The position numbers and the translations under genes were made by a program. Positions 14,230 to 21,638 of a DNA stretch of 23,156 bases are shown in pieces. Each line of letters starts with the position of its first letter. Position 1 is the stretch's first letter. The DNA comes from an uncultured Chloroflexota bacterium (GTDB taxonomy: Bacteria > Chloroflexota > Chloroflexia > Chloroflexales > Roseiflexaceae). The notes beneath the pieces were generated by a model. The model worked only from the letters and a program-made list of their open reading frames with translations, made no database searches and was not told the origin of the DNA. The stretch lies in NCBI GenBank assembly GCA_937876225.1, contig CALFIC010000019.1, forward strand, positions 1-23,156, read 5' to 3'.

Positions 14230-16340
14230 ATATGATGTTGCAACGAATCCGCTCACCACATTGGTGGCGATGGGGCGTATTGCCACTCAGCTATACCCTC
14301 TTGTGCGTGCCGTTGTTTTGGCAGACATTCGCCACGTGGAGCACTGATCTCGCTACGCGCTGTCAGGTGCGCTGTGATAGTGGCTGGGAAAACGTCTGGT
14401 CGTTGTGGTGGGTAGCGCATCAATTGAGCCTGGGGCAATCACCGTTTTATACGGCGCAGATGTTTTATCCTGGTGGTGCAGATTTGTTTTGGCAAATTTT
14501 GATGTTTGCCAATGGCTTGTTGATGACACCAGTCACGCTGATTTGGGGACCCGTATTTGCTTTTAATTTGTTGGCTATGGTGTCGTTTGTGGCATCAGCA
14601 TGGGCCATGGCGTTGTGTGCCGAACAGATTGTTGGCCATCGCTGGGCGGCTTGGATCGCGGGTGTGTTATATACCTTTGCCCCATTCCACGTTTGGATGG
14701 CGTATTGGGGGTTTGCTGAACGCTTGTCGCTACAATACTTCCCGATTATGCTGTATGCCTTGTGGGAGCTCAGTCGGCAACAACGCTGGCGTGGGGTATG
14801 GATTGGGGCATTTGCGATTTTGGGGGCGTTGCTTTCGAGCCTCTATTATGGCTTATTTGCCTTGACGTATGTGGTGATTTGGGCTGGACTGATGACGTGG
14901 CGCGACCGTGGCGAGCGTGTGCGACTGACGCGATTTTGGCTGCAGTTGGTCAGCATGGCGGCGGTGGTCGTAGTGCCAATTGCGCCGTTTGCATGGCATA
15001 TGTTGGTGCCTGGAAAACAATTGCCAATCACGGGGGGGAGTGTGGGGTTGACGGATTATCTCATCCGTCAGAAGGAATTTTCGGCGTCTCTGTTTACTTT
15101 TGTCACTCCAGGAATTACCCATCCGCTCTGGGGAGATGCGGTGCTGGCATGGTACCGACAATTTTCGCCCAGTTATTGGCCGATGTCGCTAGGGGTGAGC
15201 TTGGTGGTATTGGCGGTATTCGGTGTTTACTGGGCGCGGCAACAGATTGCTTCGTGGTGGCTGAGCATGACCGGTGTGTTGGTGGTGTTGGCGTTGGGAC
15301 CGCGGTTGATGTGGTTTGGTCATGACACCGGCATCCCGTTACCATATGATGTGTTGAATTATATTCCGCTGGTAAAACTCGGTCAGCGCCCCAATCATTT
15401 TTTGTTGGTGGCCTTAGCGCATCTTGCGTTATTTGCGGCGTTTGCGATTCGGAGCGGGGCGCAACGGCTACGGCAGCCCTATTTGTGGGGGGTGTTGCTA
15501 CTTGGCGTGATTGGGTTTGAGTTGTGGCCGTTGCCGTTACAACCCTTTGCACCAACGCATAGTGTGGTCTATGATGCGATTCCCCGTCAGCAGCGTGGGG
15601 CGGTGTTGCCGTTGCCATTTGATTTGGATGATGGCAATGTGTTGTATGGGCAATGGTATTATCAACGCCCGATTGTGACGGGATATTTGCCCCGTTTGAA
15701 TCCTGAGCTCGTCAATACCGGGTTGCTCCAAGGCGCCGATGGGGTAGTGCAATTTACCCAGCCCATCACCACCATGACCGTGTTGAACCAAGACCCCGCC
15801 ACGGCCTTGACCACCATGATGGATCGTTTGGATGTGGAATACGTGCTCTACGACAAACGATTTGGCACCCCAGTGAATTTAGCAGTTTTAGAAAAACTCC
15901 AGTTTGTGGTTGATGATGCCAATTTAGCGCTCTACCGCCGTCCACCGCAGGATGCTACGGGGGCTTTGGTAGTTCTCAACCGGGGCTGGTTCCCCCCCGA
16001 ACAAGACGACAAAGGGCGGCGCTGGCAATGGAGCACACCAATCGGGGCTTTTTGGCTGTATCAACCACAAAACCCTCCCCATGCGGCCATTATTACAGCC
16101 CGTTTTTCTGTTCCTGCGGCGATGCAGATAGGGCTCGATGGTGGGGCGTTCCGGCACCCTATCGAGTTTATGGTGAATCACCCTCAAATGGTACGTCGTT
16201 ATCAGCTCCTGGTATTTAGCACGGGACTCGCCAATGATTTGTGGTGGCAGATTCATACGCCATTCCATGCCGCCGATCGCGATATCGGCATGGCGCTCGA
16301 AGACTTGCGGGCAGAATTGACGACGTTAGTATTGAAATAA
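14226..16340 (+). CDS. Large polytopic membrane protein, probable GT-C-like glycosyltransferase
   Basis: 704 residues, starting in the ATGA overlap with the upstream gene and lacking a strong ribosome-binding site, so translational coupling is likely. About a dozen hydrophobic segments fill residues 15-430, and a soluble C-terminal part of about 260 residues follows (PLPFDLDDGNVLYGQWYYQRP and onward). The first outer loop is rich in acidic and aromatic residues (CDSGWENVWSLWWVAHQL, then FYPGGADLFW), as in GT-C proteins. I did not recognise a named family; it resembles the uncharacterised large membrane proteins often found next to GT39-like genes. Function in glycan or lipid-linked sugar handling is inference from fold and partner. 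Confidence 0.7.
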   Translation: MNMMLQRIRSPHWWRWGVLPLSYTLLCVPLFWQTFATWSTDLATRCQVRCDSGWENVWSLWWVAHQLSLGQSPFYTAQMFYPGGADLFWQILMFANGLLMTPVTLIWGPVFAFNLLAMVSFVASAWAMALCAEQIVGHRWAAWIAGVLYTFAPFHVWMAYWGFAERLSLQYFPIMLYALWELSRQQRWRGVWIGAFAILGALLSSLYYGLFALTYVVIWAGLMTWRDRGERVRLTRFWLQLVSMAAVVVVPIAPFAWHMLVPGKQLPITGGSVGLTDYLIRQKEFSASLFTFVTPGITHPLWGDAVLAWYRQFSPSYWPMSLGVSLVVLAVFGVYWARQQIASWWLSMTGVLVVLALGPRLMWFGHDTGIPLPYDVLNYIPLVKLGQRPNHFLLVALAHLALFAAFAIRSGAQRLRQPYLWGVLLLGVIGFELWPLPLQPFAPTHSVVYDAIPRQQRGAVLPLPFDLDDGNVLYGQWYYQRPIVTGYLPRLNPELVNTGLLQGADGVVQFTQPITTMTVLNQDPATALTTMMDRLDVEYVLYDKRFGTPVNLAVLEKLQFVVDDANLALYRRPPQDATGALVVLNRGWFPPEQDDKGRRWQWSTPIGAFWLYQPQNPPHAAIITARFSVPAAMQIGLDGGAFRHPIEFMVNHPQMVRRYQLLVFSTGLANDLWWQIHTPFHAADRDIGMALEDLRAELTTLVLK

Positions 16341-16362
16341 TCGGCGTAGCCTGAACACAATG

Positions 16363-16403
16363 AAACCACGGTAGGCGCACGATTGCACCTACCGTGGTTT
16401 TTT
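16363..16403 (+). terminator. Strong Rho-independent terminator
   Basis: AAACCACGGTAGG (16363-16375) pairs perfectly with CCTACCGTGGTTT (16388-16400), 12-nt loop, and runs into TTTTTT. It ends the membrane-protein operon and sits 23 bp from the end of the convergent fabD, for which it may also act although that side has only TTT. Confidence 0.92.
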
Positions 16404-16426
16404 ATTTGCAGTGAAAAGAATACTAT

Positions 16427-17377
16427 TTAGTTGGTGAATTGGGCCCGGTAGGCGTTGAGTGAGGTGACATCCACAATGGTAGTCGTGACGGCATCGGGGG
16501 CGATGCGTTTGATGAGGCCTGAAAGCACATTGCCAGCGCCGATTTCGACGAAATGAGTGACTCCATCGGCGACGAGGTATTGGATGGTGCTGACCCAGCG
16601 CACGGCTGATTCGACTTGAGCCGGTAATTCGTTGGCGATATCTGCTGGGGTTCGTAATGGCTGGGCGGTGATATTTGAGATAACCGGGAGTGCCGGTGCG
16701 ATGATGGGTGTATTGGCCACTTGGGCTGCCAAGGCTTGGGCGGCGTCGTGCATCAATGGTGAATGAAAGGCAGCACTGACCTTGAGGGGGATGACCCGTT
16801 TGGCACCGGCAGCTTTGAGCGCTTCGCCAGCGGCTTCGAGCGCAGATACGGCGCCACTAATCACCGTTTGGCCGGGGGAGTTGTAGTTGGCGACGACCAC
16901 GGCAGCCTCAGGGGTGCTGACGCGCTGGCAAATCTGGTCGATGCTGTCGTCATCGAGCCCGATGACGGCGGCCATGCCTCCAGTGGTAGCAGCTGCCATC
17001 AACAGACCGCGCTGGCGTACGAGTTGGATGGCGGCTGTAGGGCTGAGGCTCCCGGCGGCCACGAGCGCGCTGTATTCACCCAAACTATGCCCGGCCACGG
17101 CGACGGCGTACTGGCGGGTATAGGGGACGATTTGGGCGATGTCACCGGCGAGGGCTGCCAGCACGGCGAGGGATGTGGCGACGAGGGCAGGTTGGGTGTT
17201 TTCGGTGGCAGTGAGGGTTGCTTCAGGTCCCGCAAAACAGAGTTCACTCACCGGCCATCCGAGGGCGTGGTCGGCGAGATCATAGATAGCGCGGGCTGCG
17301 GGGAAATGTTGGGCAATTTCGTGACCCATGCCGACGGTTTGGGCACCTTGTCCGGGGAATACAAACGCCTGACGCAT
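16427..17377 (-). CDS. fabD: Malonyl-CoA:ACP transacylase
   Basis: 316 residues, the normal FabD size. It loads malonyl groups from malonyl-CoA onto acyl carrier protein for fatty-acid elongation. Visible: FPGQGAQ (7-13, oxyanion-hole Gln), the nucleophile elbow GHSLGE with Ser98, Arg123 (LVRQRG) for the malonyl carboxylate and catalytic His205 (AAFHSPLM). The ribosome-binding site AAAGGAG overlaps the stop region of fabH, and the genes are 3 bp apart, so they are one operon with coupled translation. It is the last gene of the run; fabG and acpP, its frequent neighbours, do not follow. Confidence 0.97.
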   Translation of the reverse strand: MRQAFVFPGQGAQTVGMGHEIAQHFPAARAIYDLADHALGWPVSELCFAGPEATLTATENTQPALVATSLAVLAALAGDIAQIVPYTRQYAVAVAGHSLGEYSALVAAGSLSPTAAIQLVRQRGLLMAAATTGGMAAVIGLDDDSIDQICQRVSTPEAAVVVANYNSPGQTVISGAVSALEAAGEALKAAGAKRVIPLKVSAAFHSPLMHDAAQALAAQVANTPIIAPALPVISNITAQPLRTPADIANELPAQVESAVRWVSTIQYLVADGVTHFVEIGAGNVLSGLIKRIAPDAVTTTIVDVTSLNAYRAQFTN

Positions 17378-17380
17378 CGG

Positions 17381-18382
17381 TTACTCCTTTGTGGGGCGGC
17401 CCCAGCGCACGACTGCTGATCCCCACGTCAAACCGCCCCCAAAGGCAGTCAACAAGACATGGTCGCCAGGATTGAGTGCGCCGCTGGCTGCGGCTTCGGT
17501 GAGTGCAATGGGGATGGTTGCCGCCGACGTATTGCCGTAGCGATCCACATTGATGAAAAATCGTTCAATGGGGACATTGAGGCGCTCGGCGATAGCTTCG
17601 ATGATGCGGCGATTGGCTTGGTGGGGCACGACGAGTTGCATGTCGTCCAAGGTCATATTGGCTTGGGCCAAGGCTTGGAGTGAGGATTCTTCCATGCCAC
17701 GCACGGCTAATTTGAATATTTCGCGACCATTCATGGTCAAAAAGTGTTTGCCTTGGGCCATGACATCGGCATTTATCGGCATGCAGGTACCACCGGCCTC
17801 AACCATGAGTAATTCCTCACGGTCGCCGGCAGCGCCCATGACGGACGAGAGCAAGCCATAGGGCTGATCGGTGGCTTCGAGGACGACGGCGCCGGCGCCA
17901 TCACCAAACAAGACACACGTATTACGGTCTTGCCAGTTGACATAGTGGCTGACTACGTCGGCCGCACAAAACAAAATCCGTTTGGCCATACCTGACTTGA
18001 TGAGACTAGTGGCAATTGTGAGGCCATAGACGAACCCACTACAGGCGGCCACGATATCAAACGCAGCTGCCCGACTAATCCCCAGCTGGGCTTGGACGCG
18101 GCAGGCAGTAGCCGGGAGTGGGCGGTCGGGACAAAATGTCGCTACGATGACCATGTCAATATCGTCTGCAGTGACTCCGGCCATCTGCATAGCATCACGA
18201 CCAGCCGCTGCTGCAAGTGACGATGTGCTCTCGTCGCCGCTAATGATGCGTCGTTCACGGATGCCCGTGCGCGTGCGAATCCATTCATCAGACGTATCGA
18301 CGATTTTGGCAATATCGGCATTGGTCACAACCTTGACGGGGACACTCATGCCCCAGCCGGTGATTGCAGCATGGATGGTCAT
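17381..18382 (-). CDS. fabH: 3-oxoacyl-ACP synthase III
   Basis: 333 residues from the ATG at 18382. The frame stays open to 18490, but the extra residues would be read through the 18407-18440 hairpin and overlap rpmF. FabH condenses acetyl-CoA or branched starters with malonyl-ACP to begin fatty-acid synthesis. The catalytic triad is complete: Cys114 (AACSGF), His254 (VPHQAN), Asn284 (YGNTSA). Also seen are the SDEWIRTRTGI stretch (31-41) and the GGGLTWGSAVVRWG end. The ribosome-binding site (GAAAG, 11 nt away) is weak, unlike that of fabD. It lies downstream of rpmF without the plsX gene that often separates the two. Confidence 0.97.
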   Translation of the reverse strand: MTIHAAITGWGMSVPVKVVTNADIAKIVDTSDEWIRTRTGIRERRIISGDESTSSLAAAAGRDAMQMAGVTADDIDMVIVATFCPDRPLPATACRVQAQLGISRAAAFDIVAACSGFVYGLTIATSLIKSGMAKRILFCAADVVSHYVNWQDRNTCVLFGDGAGAVVLEATDQPYGLLSSVMGAAGDREELLMVEAGGTCMPINADVMAQGKHFLTMNGREIFKLAVRGMEESSLQALAQANMTLDDMQLVVPHQANRRIIEAIAERLNVPIERFFINVDRYGNTSAATIPIALTEAAASGALNPGDHVLLTAFGGGLTWGSAVVRWGRPTKE

Positions 18383-18406
18383 AGTGTGATGGCTTTCTAA
18401 TAAGCA

Positions 18407-18440
18407 ACCGGTGTTCGTGCTTGCGCGTACGAACACCGGT
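18407..18440 (-). other. Perfect 12-bp hairpin between rpmF and fabH
   Basis: ACCGGTGTTCGT and ACGAACACCGGT, loop 10 nt, 25 bp past the rpmF stop and 25 bp before the fabH start. It is strong, but on the minus strand it is followed by TTGCTTATTAG and not a T-run. It could be a partial terminator, an attenuator, or an RNA processing/stability element that sets the ratio of ribosomal protein to fatty-acid enzymes. Confidence 0.6.
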
Positions 18441-18464
18441 AGGGGATGACCGCGCAATGGCGAC

Positions 18465-18662
18465 TTAGGAATCTGCTTTGGGGGCGGCAATCACAATGAC
18501 TTGACGATTGCGGTATTGGCCACATTTTTTGCAGACATAGTGTGAGCGCATCATTTCGCCACAGTTTTTGCAGGTGACCAAGGTTGGGGCGTCGAGGCGT
18601 TGATGTTGGCGGCGATTGCCACGGCGATGGCGTGATACTTTAGTCTTCGGGGCTGCTCCCAT
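18465..18662 (-). CDS. rpmF: 50S ribosomal protein L32
   Basis: 65 residues, ATG 8 nt after GGAG. The basic N-terminus (PKTKVSRHRRGNRRQHQRL) is typical of L32, and Cys31, Cys34, Cys44 and Cys47 form the zinc ribbon of the zinc-binding version of this protein. The C-terminal tail (VIVIAAPKADS) is a little longer than in the shortest homologues. It follows yceD by 20 bp, the arrangement found across bacteria. Confidence 0.96.
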   Translation of the reverse strand: MGAAPKTKVSRHRRGNRRQHQRLDAPTLVTCKNCGEMMRSHYVCKKCGQYRNRQVIVIAAPKADS

Positions 18663-18682
18663 GATGAGTACTCCATTCTTGG

Positions 18683-19240
18683 TTAATCTGCAGATGGGCG
18701 ATCGAATAGCGCTTTGAGCGCACTAAAACGCTCATCAATCGGTTCTTCGTGACATTGACATGCGTTGACATTGAGGTCAACGCCACAACCAGGACACAAC
18801 CCCAAGCAGGATTCTTTGCAGAGTGGCTTGATGGGGAGTGCCAACAATGCGTATTCACGGATAGCCACACTCAAATCCAACATGTGTTGTTCATCAACAC
18901 GAAAGACATCGTCTTCGTCGGGCGTGGGGAGTGGTGCACCAGAATTGACATCGATGGTGTTCGCGTATTCTTCGACGAAATCAACGTCGATGGCAATCCG
19001 CGCCGGCTGGAGACAACGCATGCATTGGCAGGTAACGACCCCGTGAAGGGTACATTCGACATAGACCCCTGCCAGTGTCCGGGTAAACCGTACGCTACCG
19101 GTGATTTCGTGGAGCGCTTCGTCTTCGTGGAGCGACATAAACGCTTCAGTGAAATCGTATTCACGGCGCGCACCGATTGGTTCGCGTAATAATTGCGCCA
19201 CGTTGAATGTGAGCGGGGAACGGTCTTTGAGTTTCACCAT
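18683..19240 (-). CDS. yceD: YceD/DUF177-family protein
   Basis: 185 residues from the ATG at 19240; a GTG two codons earlier is possible, but the ATG is better placed after TAGGTG. DUF177 proteins are linked to large-subunit rRNA accumulation and nearly always precede rpmF, as here. The central CQCMRC (Cys71, 73, 76) and the C-terminal CKESCLGLCPGCG...CQC cluster (Cys141, 145, 149, 152, 161, 163) match the family's Cys-rich version and suggest metal binding. A consensus promoter lies directly upstream, so it starts its own transcript in addition to any read-through from the coaD side. Confidence 0.93.
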   Translation of the reverse strand: MVKLKDRSPLTFNVAQLLREPIGARREYDFTEAFMSLHEDEALHEITGSVRFTRTLAGVYVECTLHGVVTCQCMRCLQPARIAIDVDFVEEYANTIDVNSGAPLPTPDEDDVFRVDEQHMLDLSVAIREYALLALPIKPLCKESCLGLCPGCGVDLNVNACQCHEEPIDERFSALKALFDRPSAD

Positions 19241-19272
19241 ACACACACCTACGCAACGTCTTCCGAAGTTGC

Positions 19273-19301
19273 ATTATAGTGGAGATACAGGGCAATGTCA
19301 A
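19273..19301 (-). promoter_or_regulatory. Perfect consensus sigma70 promoter for yceD-rpmF-fabH-fabD
   Basis: On the minus strand TTGACA (19301-19296), a 17-bp spacer and TATAAT (19278-19273), matching the housekeeping consensus at all twelve positions. The transcript would start about 26 nt before the yceD ATG. It begins 5 bp after the stop of the upstream coiled-coil gene. Confidence 0.88.
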
Positions 19302-19306
19302 CAACA

Positions 19307-19717
19307 TTACTCACGAGGGAGATGTGGTCGTTGCAAGCGGTCAAGCTCTTTCAGTCCGTTTTGGACGCTGAGCATGATACGATCGAGCCGGCCCTGTAAT
19401 TCTTCGAGTACTTCACGCGCATATTCGTCGGCTCCGGCGCGGATTTCATCGGCTTCTTGTTGGGCTGCTTCAAGGATACGGGTGCGTTCAAGGTCGGCTG
19501 CCGTCAATAACCCCTGCTCACGCATTTGTTGGGTCATGCTGGTCGGAATGCTGGTCGTATCACTGCGTGGGGCTGGTTTGCTCCGTGCCAGTGCCCGTGT
19601 GCGGTCGATGATATCAAACACTTGTCGCTCGGCGACAATCACGAGTTGTGTGAGTGGCACATGCTGTGATTCATTGATGATTTCTTCAAGTTCGTTGAGT
19701 AGATCTTCGATGTTCAT
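19307..19717 (-). CDS. SepIVA/DivIVA-like coiled-coil protein
   Basis: 136 residues from the ATG at 19717, which follows GGAGGG closely. The open frame extends to 19771, but that part overlaps coaD and lacks a site. The N-terminus (MNIEDLLNELEEIINESQHVP, then LTQLVIVAERQVFDIIDRTRA) resembles that of mycobacterial SepIVA, a DivIVA-domain division protein whose gene lies just before the DUF177 gene there too. After a Ser/Thr/Pro stretch, residues about 70-130 form a charged helix (LERTRILEAAQQEADEIRAGADEYAREVLEELQ) like coiled-coil ATP-synthase-b or DivIVA segments, the reason for frequent misannotation. No membrane segment. The role in cell shape or division is inference. Confidence 0.7.
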   Translation of the reverse strand: MNIEDLLNELEEIINESQHVPLTQLVIVAERQVFDIIDRTRALARSKPAPRSDTTSIPTSMTQQMREQGLLTAADLERTRILEAAQQEADEIRAGADEYAREVLEELQGRLDRIMLSVQNGLKELDRLQRPHLPRE

Positions 19718-19718
19718 G

Positions 19719-20213
19719 TTACCCTCCATGACGCCGATCGGCGTATACACGTTGCAATGCCGTGGTGACATGCGGTGGTACTAACCATGACACATCTGCA
19801 CCAAGTGAAGCGAGTTCACGTACTCGCGTTGAACTGAAATACGTGTATTGGTGACTCGCCATAAAAAAAACCAAATCGACGTCTGGTGCGAGCCGTTGAT
19901 TGACTTGCGCCATTTGGAATTCTGATTCAAAGTCATTTGCCGCCCGCAATCCCCGCACCACCACACTTGCCCCCACACTGCGCGCATATTCGACGGTGAG
20001 TGAGCTATAGGTTTCGACGCGAATTTTGGGCATACCTGCTACTGCGGTGCGCAAAAACTGTACCCGGTCAGCGGTGGGGAACAACAAACGCTTGTCGGGT
20101 CGGTCAAACACTGCCATGATGATGGTATCAAAAATATGCGACGCACGTTCGGCAATGTCGAGGTGCCCATTGGTGACGGGATCAAAACTCCCCGGATAAA
20201 CAGCAATTGTCAC
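19719..20213 (-). CDS. coaD: Phosphopantetheine adenylyltransferase
   Basis: 164 residues, starting at GTG 20213 with AAGGAG 7 nt upstream; the longer open frame to 20258 has no support. It makes dephospho-CoA from 4'-phosphopantetheine and ATP, the fourth step of CoA synthesis. Visible: PGSFDPVTNGHLDI (7-20) with the nucleotidyltransferase TxGH motif at 14-17, VVRGLR (85-90) and FSSTRVRE (126-133), counterpart of ISSTxVRE. It overlaps rsmD by 4 bp (GTGA) and ends 1 bp before the coiled-coil gene, so all three are one operon. Confidence 0.97.
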   Translation of the reverse strand: MTIAVYPGSFDPVTNGHLDIAERASHIFDTIIMAVFDRPDKRLLFPTADRVQFLRTAVAGMPKIRVETYSSLTVEYARSVGASVVVRGLRAANDFESEFQMAQVNQRLAPDVDLVFFMASHQYTYFSSTRVRELASLGADVSWLVPPHVTTALQRVYADRRHGG

Positions 20214-20782
20214 GCTTCGGCTCCTTCTGTGTCGGGGGTGGTATACAACGTAAAACAAGACCCACCAAATTGACGAAAATCACAGCGGCTATATATTCCA
20301 TATTGAGCATCGAATTCAACATGAATTGAATGCCCAATAATAAATATCCCACCTGGCACCAAAATATCGGCATCAATTACCAGTGCAACAGTCGCATGAA
20401 TATGCGGGTCTGCATACGGTGGGTCCATCATAATCAAATGATAACGCTCGCCGTTTTTGTGATGTTGTAGAAATCGTGCAACTGGTTGCTGGTGCACTTT
20501 GGCGCGTTGAATGAGCTTGGTGTGAGTCAGGTTTTCTTTGATGACGCCACATTCAGCGGCTTTTTGTTCCACAAAATCTGCCCACGCCATGCCCCGTGAC
20601 AATCCTTCGATACCAATCGAACCAGTGCCCGCATATAAGTCCAACATTCGTCCATGCAGTGCGCCATAGCCATTCAAAATCGAAAAAAGTGATTCTTTGA
20701 CGCTGTCGAGCATGGGACGGGTGCCTGTCCCTTTGGGACCTTTGAGATGATGACCTTTGGCACTCCCAGTAATAACGCGCAT
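20210..20782 (-). CDS. rsmD: 16S rRNA (guanine-966-N2)-methyltransferase
   Basis: 190 residues from the ATG at 20782; a TTG five codons upstream overlaps the previous gene and is less likely. It methylates G966 of 16S rRNA during 30S assembly with S-adenosylmethionine. Seen: RVITGSAKGHHLKGPKG (2-18), the SAM loop DLYAGTGSIGIE (48-59) and the catalytic MDPPY (119-123). It starts 4 bp after the metallophosphoesterase stop and overlaps coaD by 4 bp. The rsmD-coaD order is widely conserved. Confidence 0.95.
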   Translation of the reverse strand: MRVITGSAKGHHLKGPKGTGTRPMLDSVKESLFSILNGYGALHGRMLDLYAGTGSIGIEGLSRGMAWADFVEQKAAECGVIKENLTHTKLIQRAKVHQQPVARFLQHHKNGERYHLIMMDPPYADPHIHATVALVIDADILVPGGIFIIGHSIHVEFDAQYGIYSRCDFRQFGGSCFTLYTTPDTEGAEA

Positions 20783-20786
20783 ACCG

Positions 20787-21533
20787 TTACCGTCCAAATT
20801 GTAGGCGGCGAATCAAATTGATGGGGAGATTGTGTTCGAGCATTTGGCGCTGTGTCAAGCCGATGTCGTAATTGACACGACCAAAGGTCAATTCGTGCGC
20901 CTCGGTATCGACAATCGCATAGGCTGCCCGTGGGTCGCCGTCACGGGGTTGCCCGACGCTACCAGGGTTGATGAAATAGCGCTCGCCATCAGCGAATGTA
21001 ATCACATCATTGCGCGCTGGCATTGTGGGTCCCTCGATCTGACCATCACTGTGGCGACGGATGAATATCTGTACATGTGAATGCCCAATAAAACAGACTT
21101 GCTGGACGAAACTTTGCCAATTGCTGGCGGCTTGACTTGGCTGTAACAAATATTCCCATACCGGGTCGAGTGGACTGCCATGGACGATGTAATAACGGCT
21201 GGGATCAATCGCTTTTGCGAGGGGTAACTCGGCCAAGGTTTGGCGGTGCTCCGCAGTAAGCTGGTTGCCATTCCAGATATTGGCTGATTTGGCATCGGGA
21301 TTGAATTCATCGATATTGACTTTGGTACTGCCGATACAGGCTAAATCATGATTGCCGGCAATCATAATCGTGTTTAATGCCAGCATCCGATCCATACATT
21401 CGTTAGGGCGTGGCCCATACCCAATCGTGTCACCTAAATTCCAGATGATATCATAGCGGCCACGTGCATCTGCAAGCACGGCCTCGAGTGCGACATAATT
21501 TGCATGAATATCAGAAATAACTAAAACACGCAT
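20787..21533 (-). CDS. Calcineurin-like metallophosphoesterase, YfcE/MJ0936-like
   Basis: 248 residues. All five metal motifs are present: SDIHAN (Asp8, His10), NLGDTIGYGP (Asp35), GNHD (Asn61, His62), VHGS (His118) and GHSH (His151, His153). Such enzymes hydrolyse phosphodiesters or protein phosphates with two metals; substrate and physiological role cannot be read from the sequence. No signal peptide, so cytoplasmic. It is the first gene of the leftward operon; its ribosome-binding site (AAAGAAG) is weak. Divergent from the GerMN gene across a 105-bp gap with a palindrome. Confidence 0.9.
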   Translation of the reverse strand: MRVLVISDIHANYVALEAVLADARGRYDIIWNLGDTIGYGPRPNECMDRMLALNTIMIAGNHDLACIGSTKVNIDEFNPDAKSANIWNGNQLTAEHRQTLAELPLAKAIDPSRYYIVHGSPLDPVWEYLLQPSQAASNWQSFVQQVCFIGHSHVQIFIRRHSDGQIEGPTMPARNDVITFADGERYFINPGSVGQPRDGDPRAAYAIVDTEAHELTFGRVNYDIGLTQRQMLEHNLPINLIRRLQFGR

Positions 21534-21569
21534 AACGCTTCTTTCGTCGTCGTGGTTGTCTATACTATT

Positions 21570-21597
21570 GCGAATTAATGTTACTATATAGTATAGT
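21570..21597 (+). promoter_or_regulatory. Candidate promoter of the GerMN gene
   Basis: TTGCGA and TATAGT 16 bp apart, the -10 lying within the palindrome at 21583-21599. The transcript would have a leader of about 35 nt before the ATG at 21639. A TTGACA nearer the gene (about 21615) has no room for a -10. Confidence 0.45.
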
Positions 21598-21599
21598 AA
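21583..21599. promoter_or_regulatory. Perfect palindrome, possible operator between divergent genes
   Basis: Arms TTACTATA and TATAGTAA, 8 bp each, around a very short centre. A further TATACTAT (about 21563-21570) repeats part of an arm. Placed over the candidate -10 and midway between divergent genes, it looks like a repressor site that could act on both. No regulator gene is adjacent. Confidence 0.5.
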
Positions 21600-21638
21600 G
21601 AATTACGTACTGAGTTGACACAATTTAGGGAGAATGTC

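Noticed and set aside
14762..15325. 187-codon plus-strand frame inside the second membrane protein gene
   Set aside because: Out-of-frame shadow, Gly/Cys-rich, inside a gene with a clear hydrophobic pattern.
16763..17419. 218-codon plus-strand frame
   Set aside because: Antisense to fabD, which has all catalytic residues.
19101..19784. 227-codon plus-strand frame, Ser/Arg-rich
   Set aside because: Antisense to the yceD, coiled-coil and coaD genes; composition typical of reverse frames.
21615..21621. TTGACA close to the GerMN start codon
   Set aside because: Too near the ATG to allow a -10 and a transcript that includes the ribosome-binding site.
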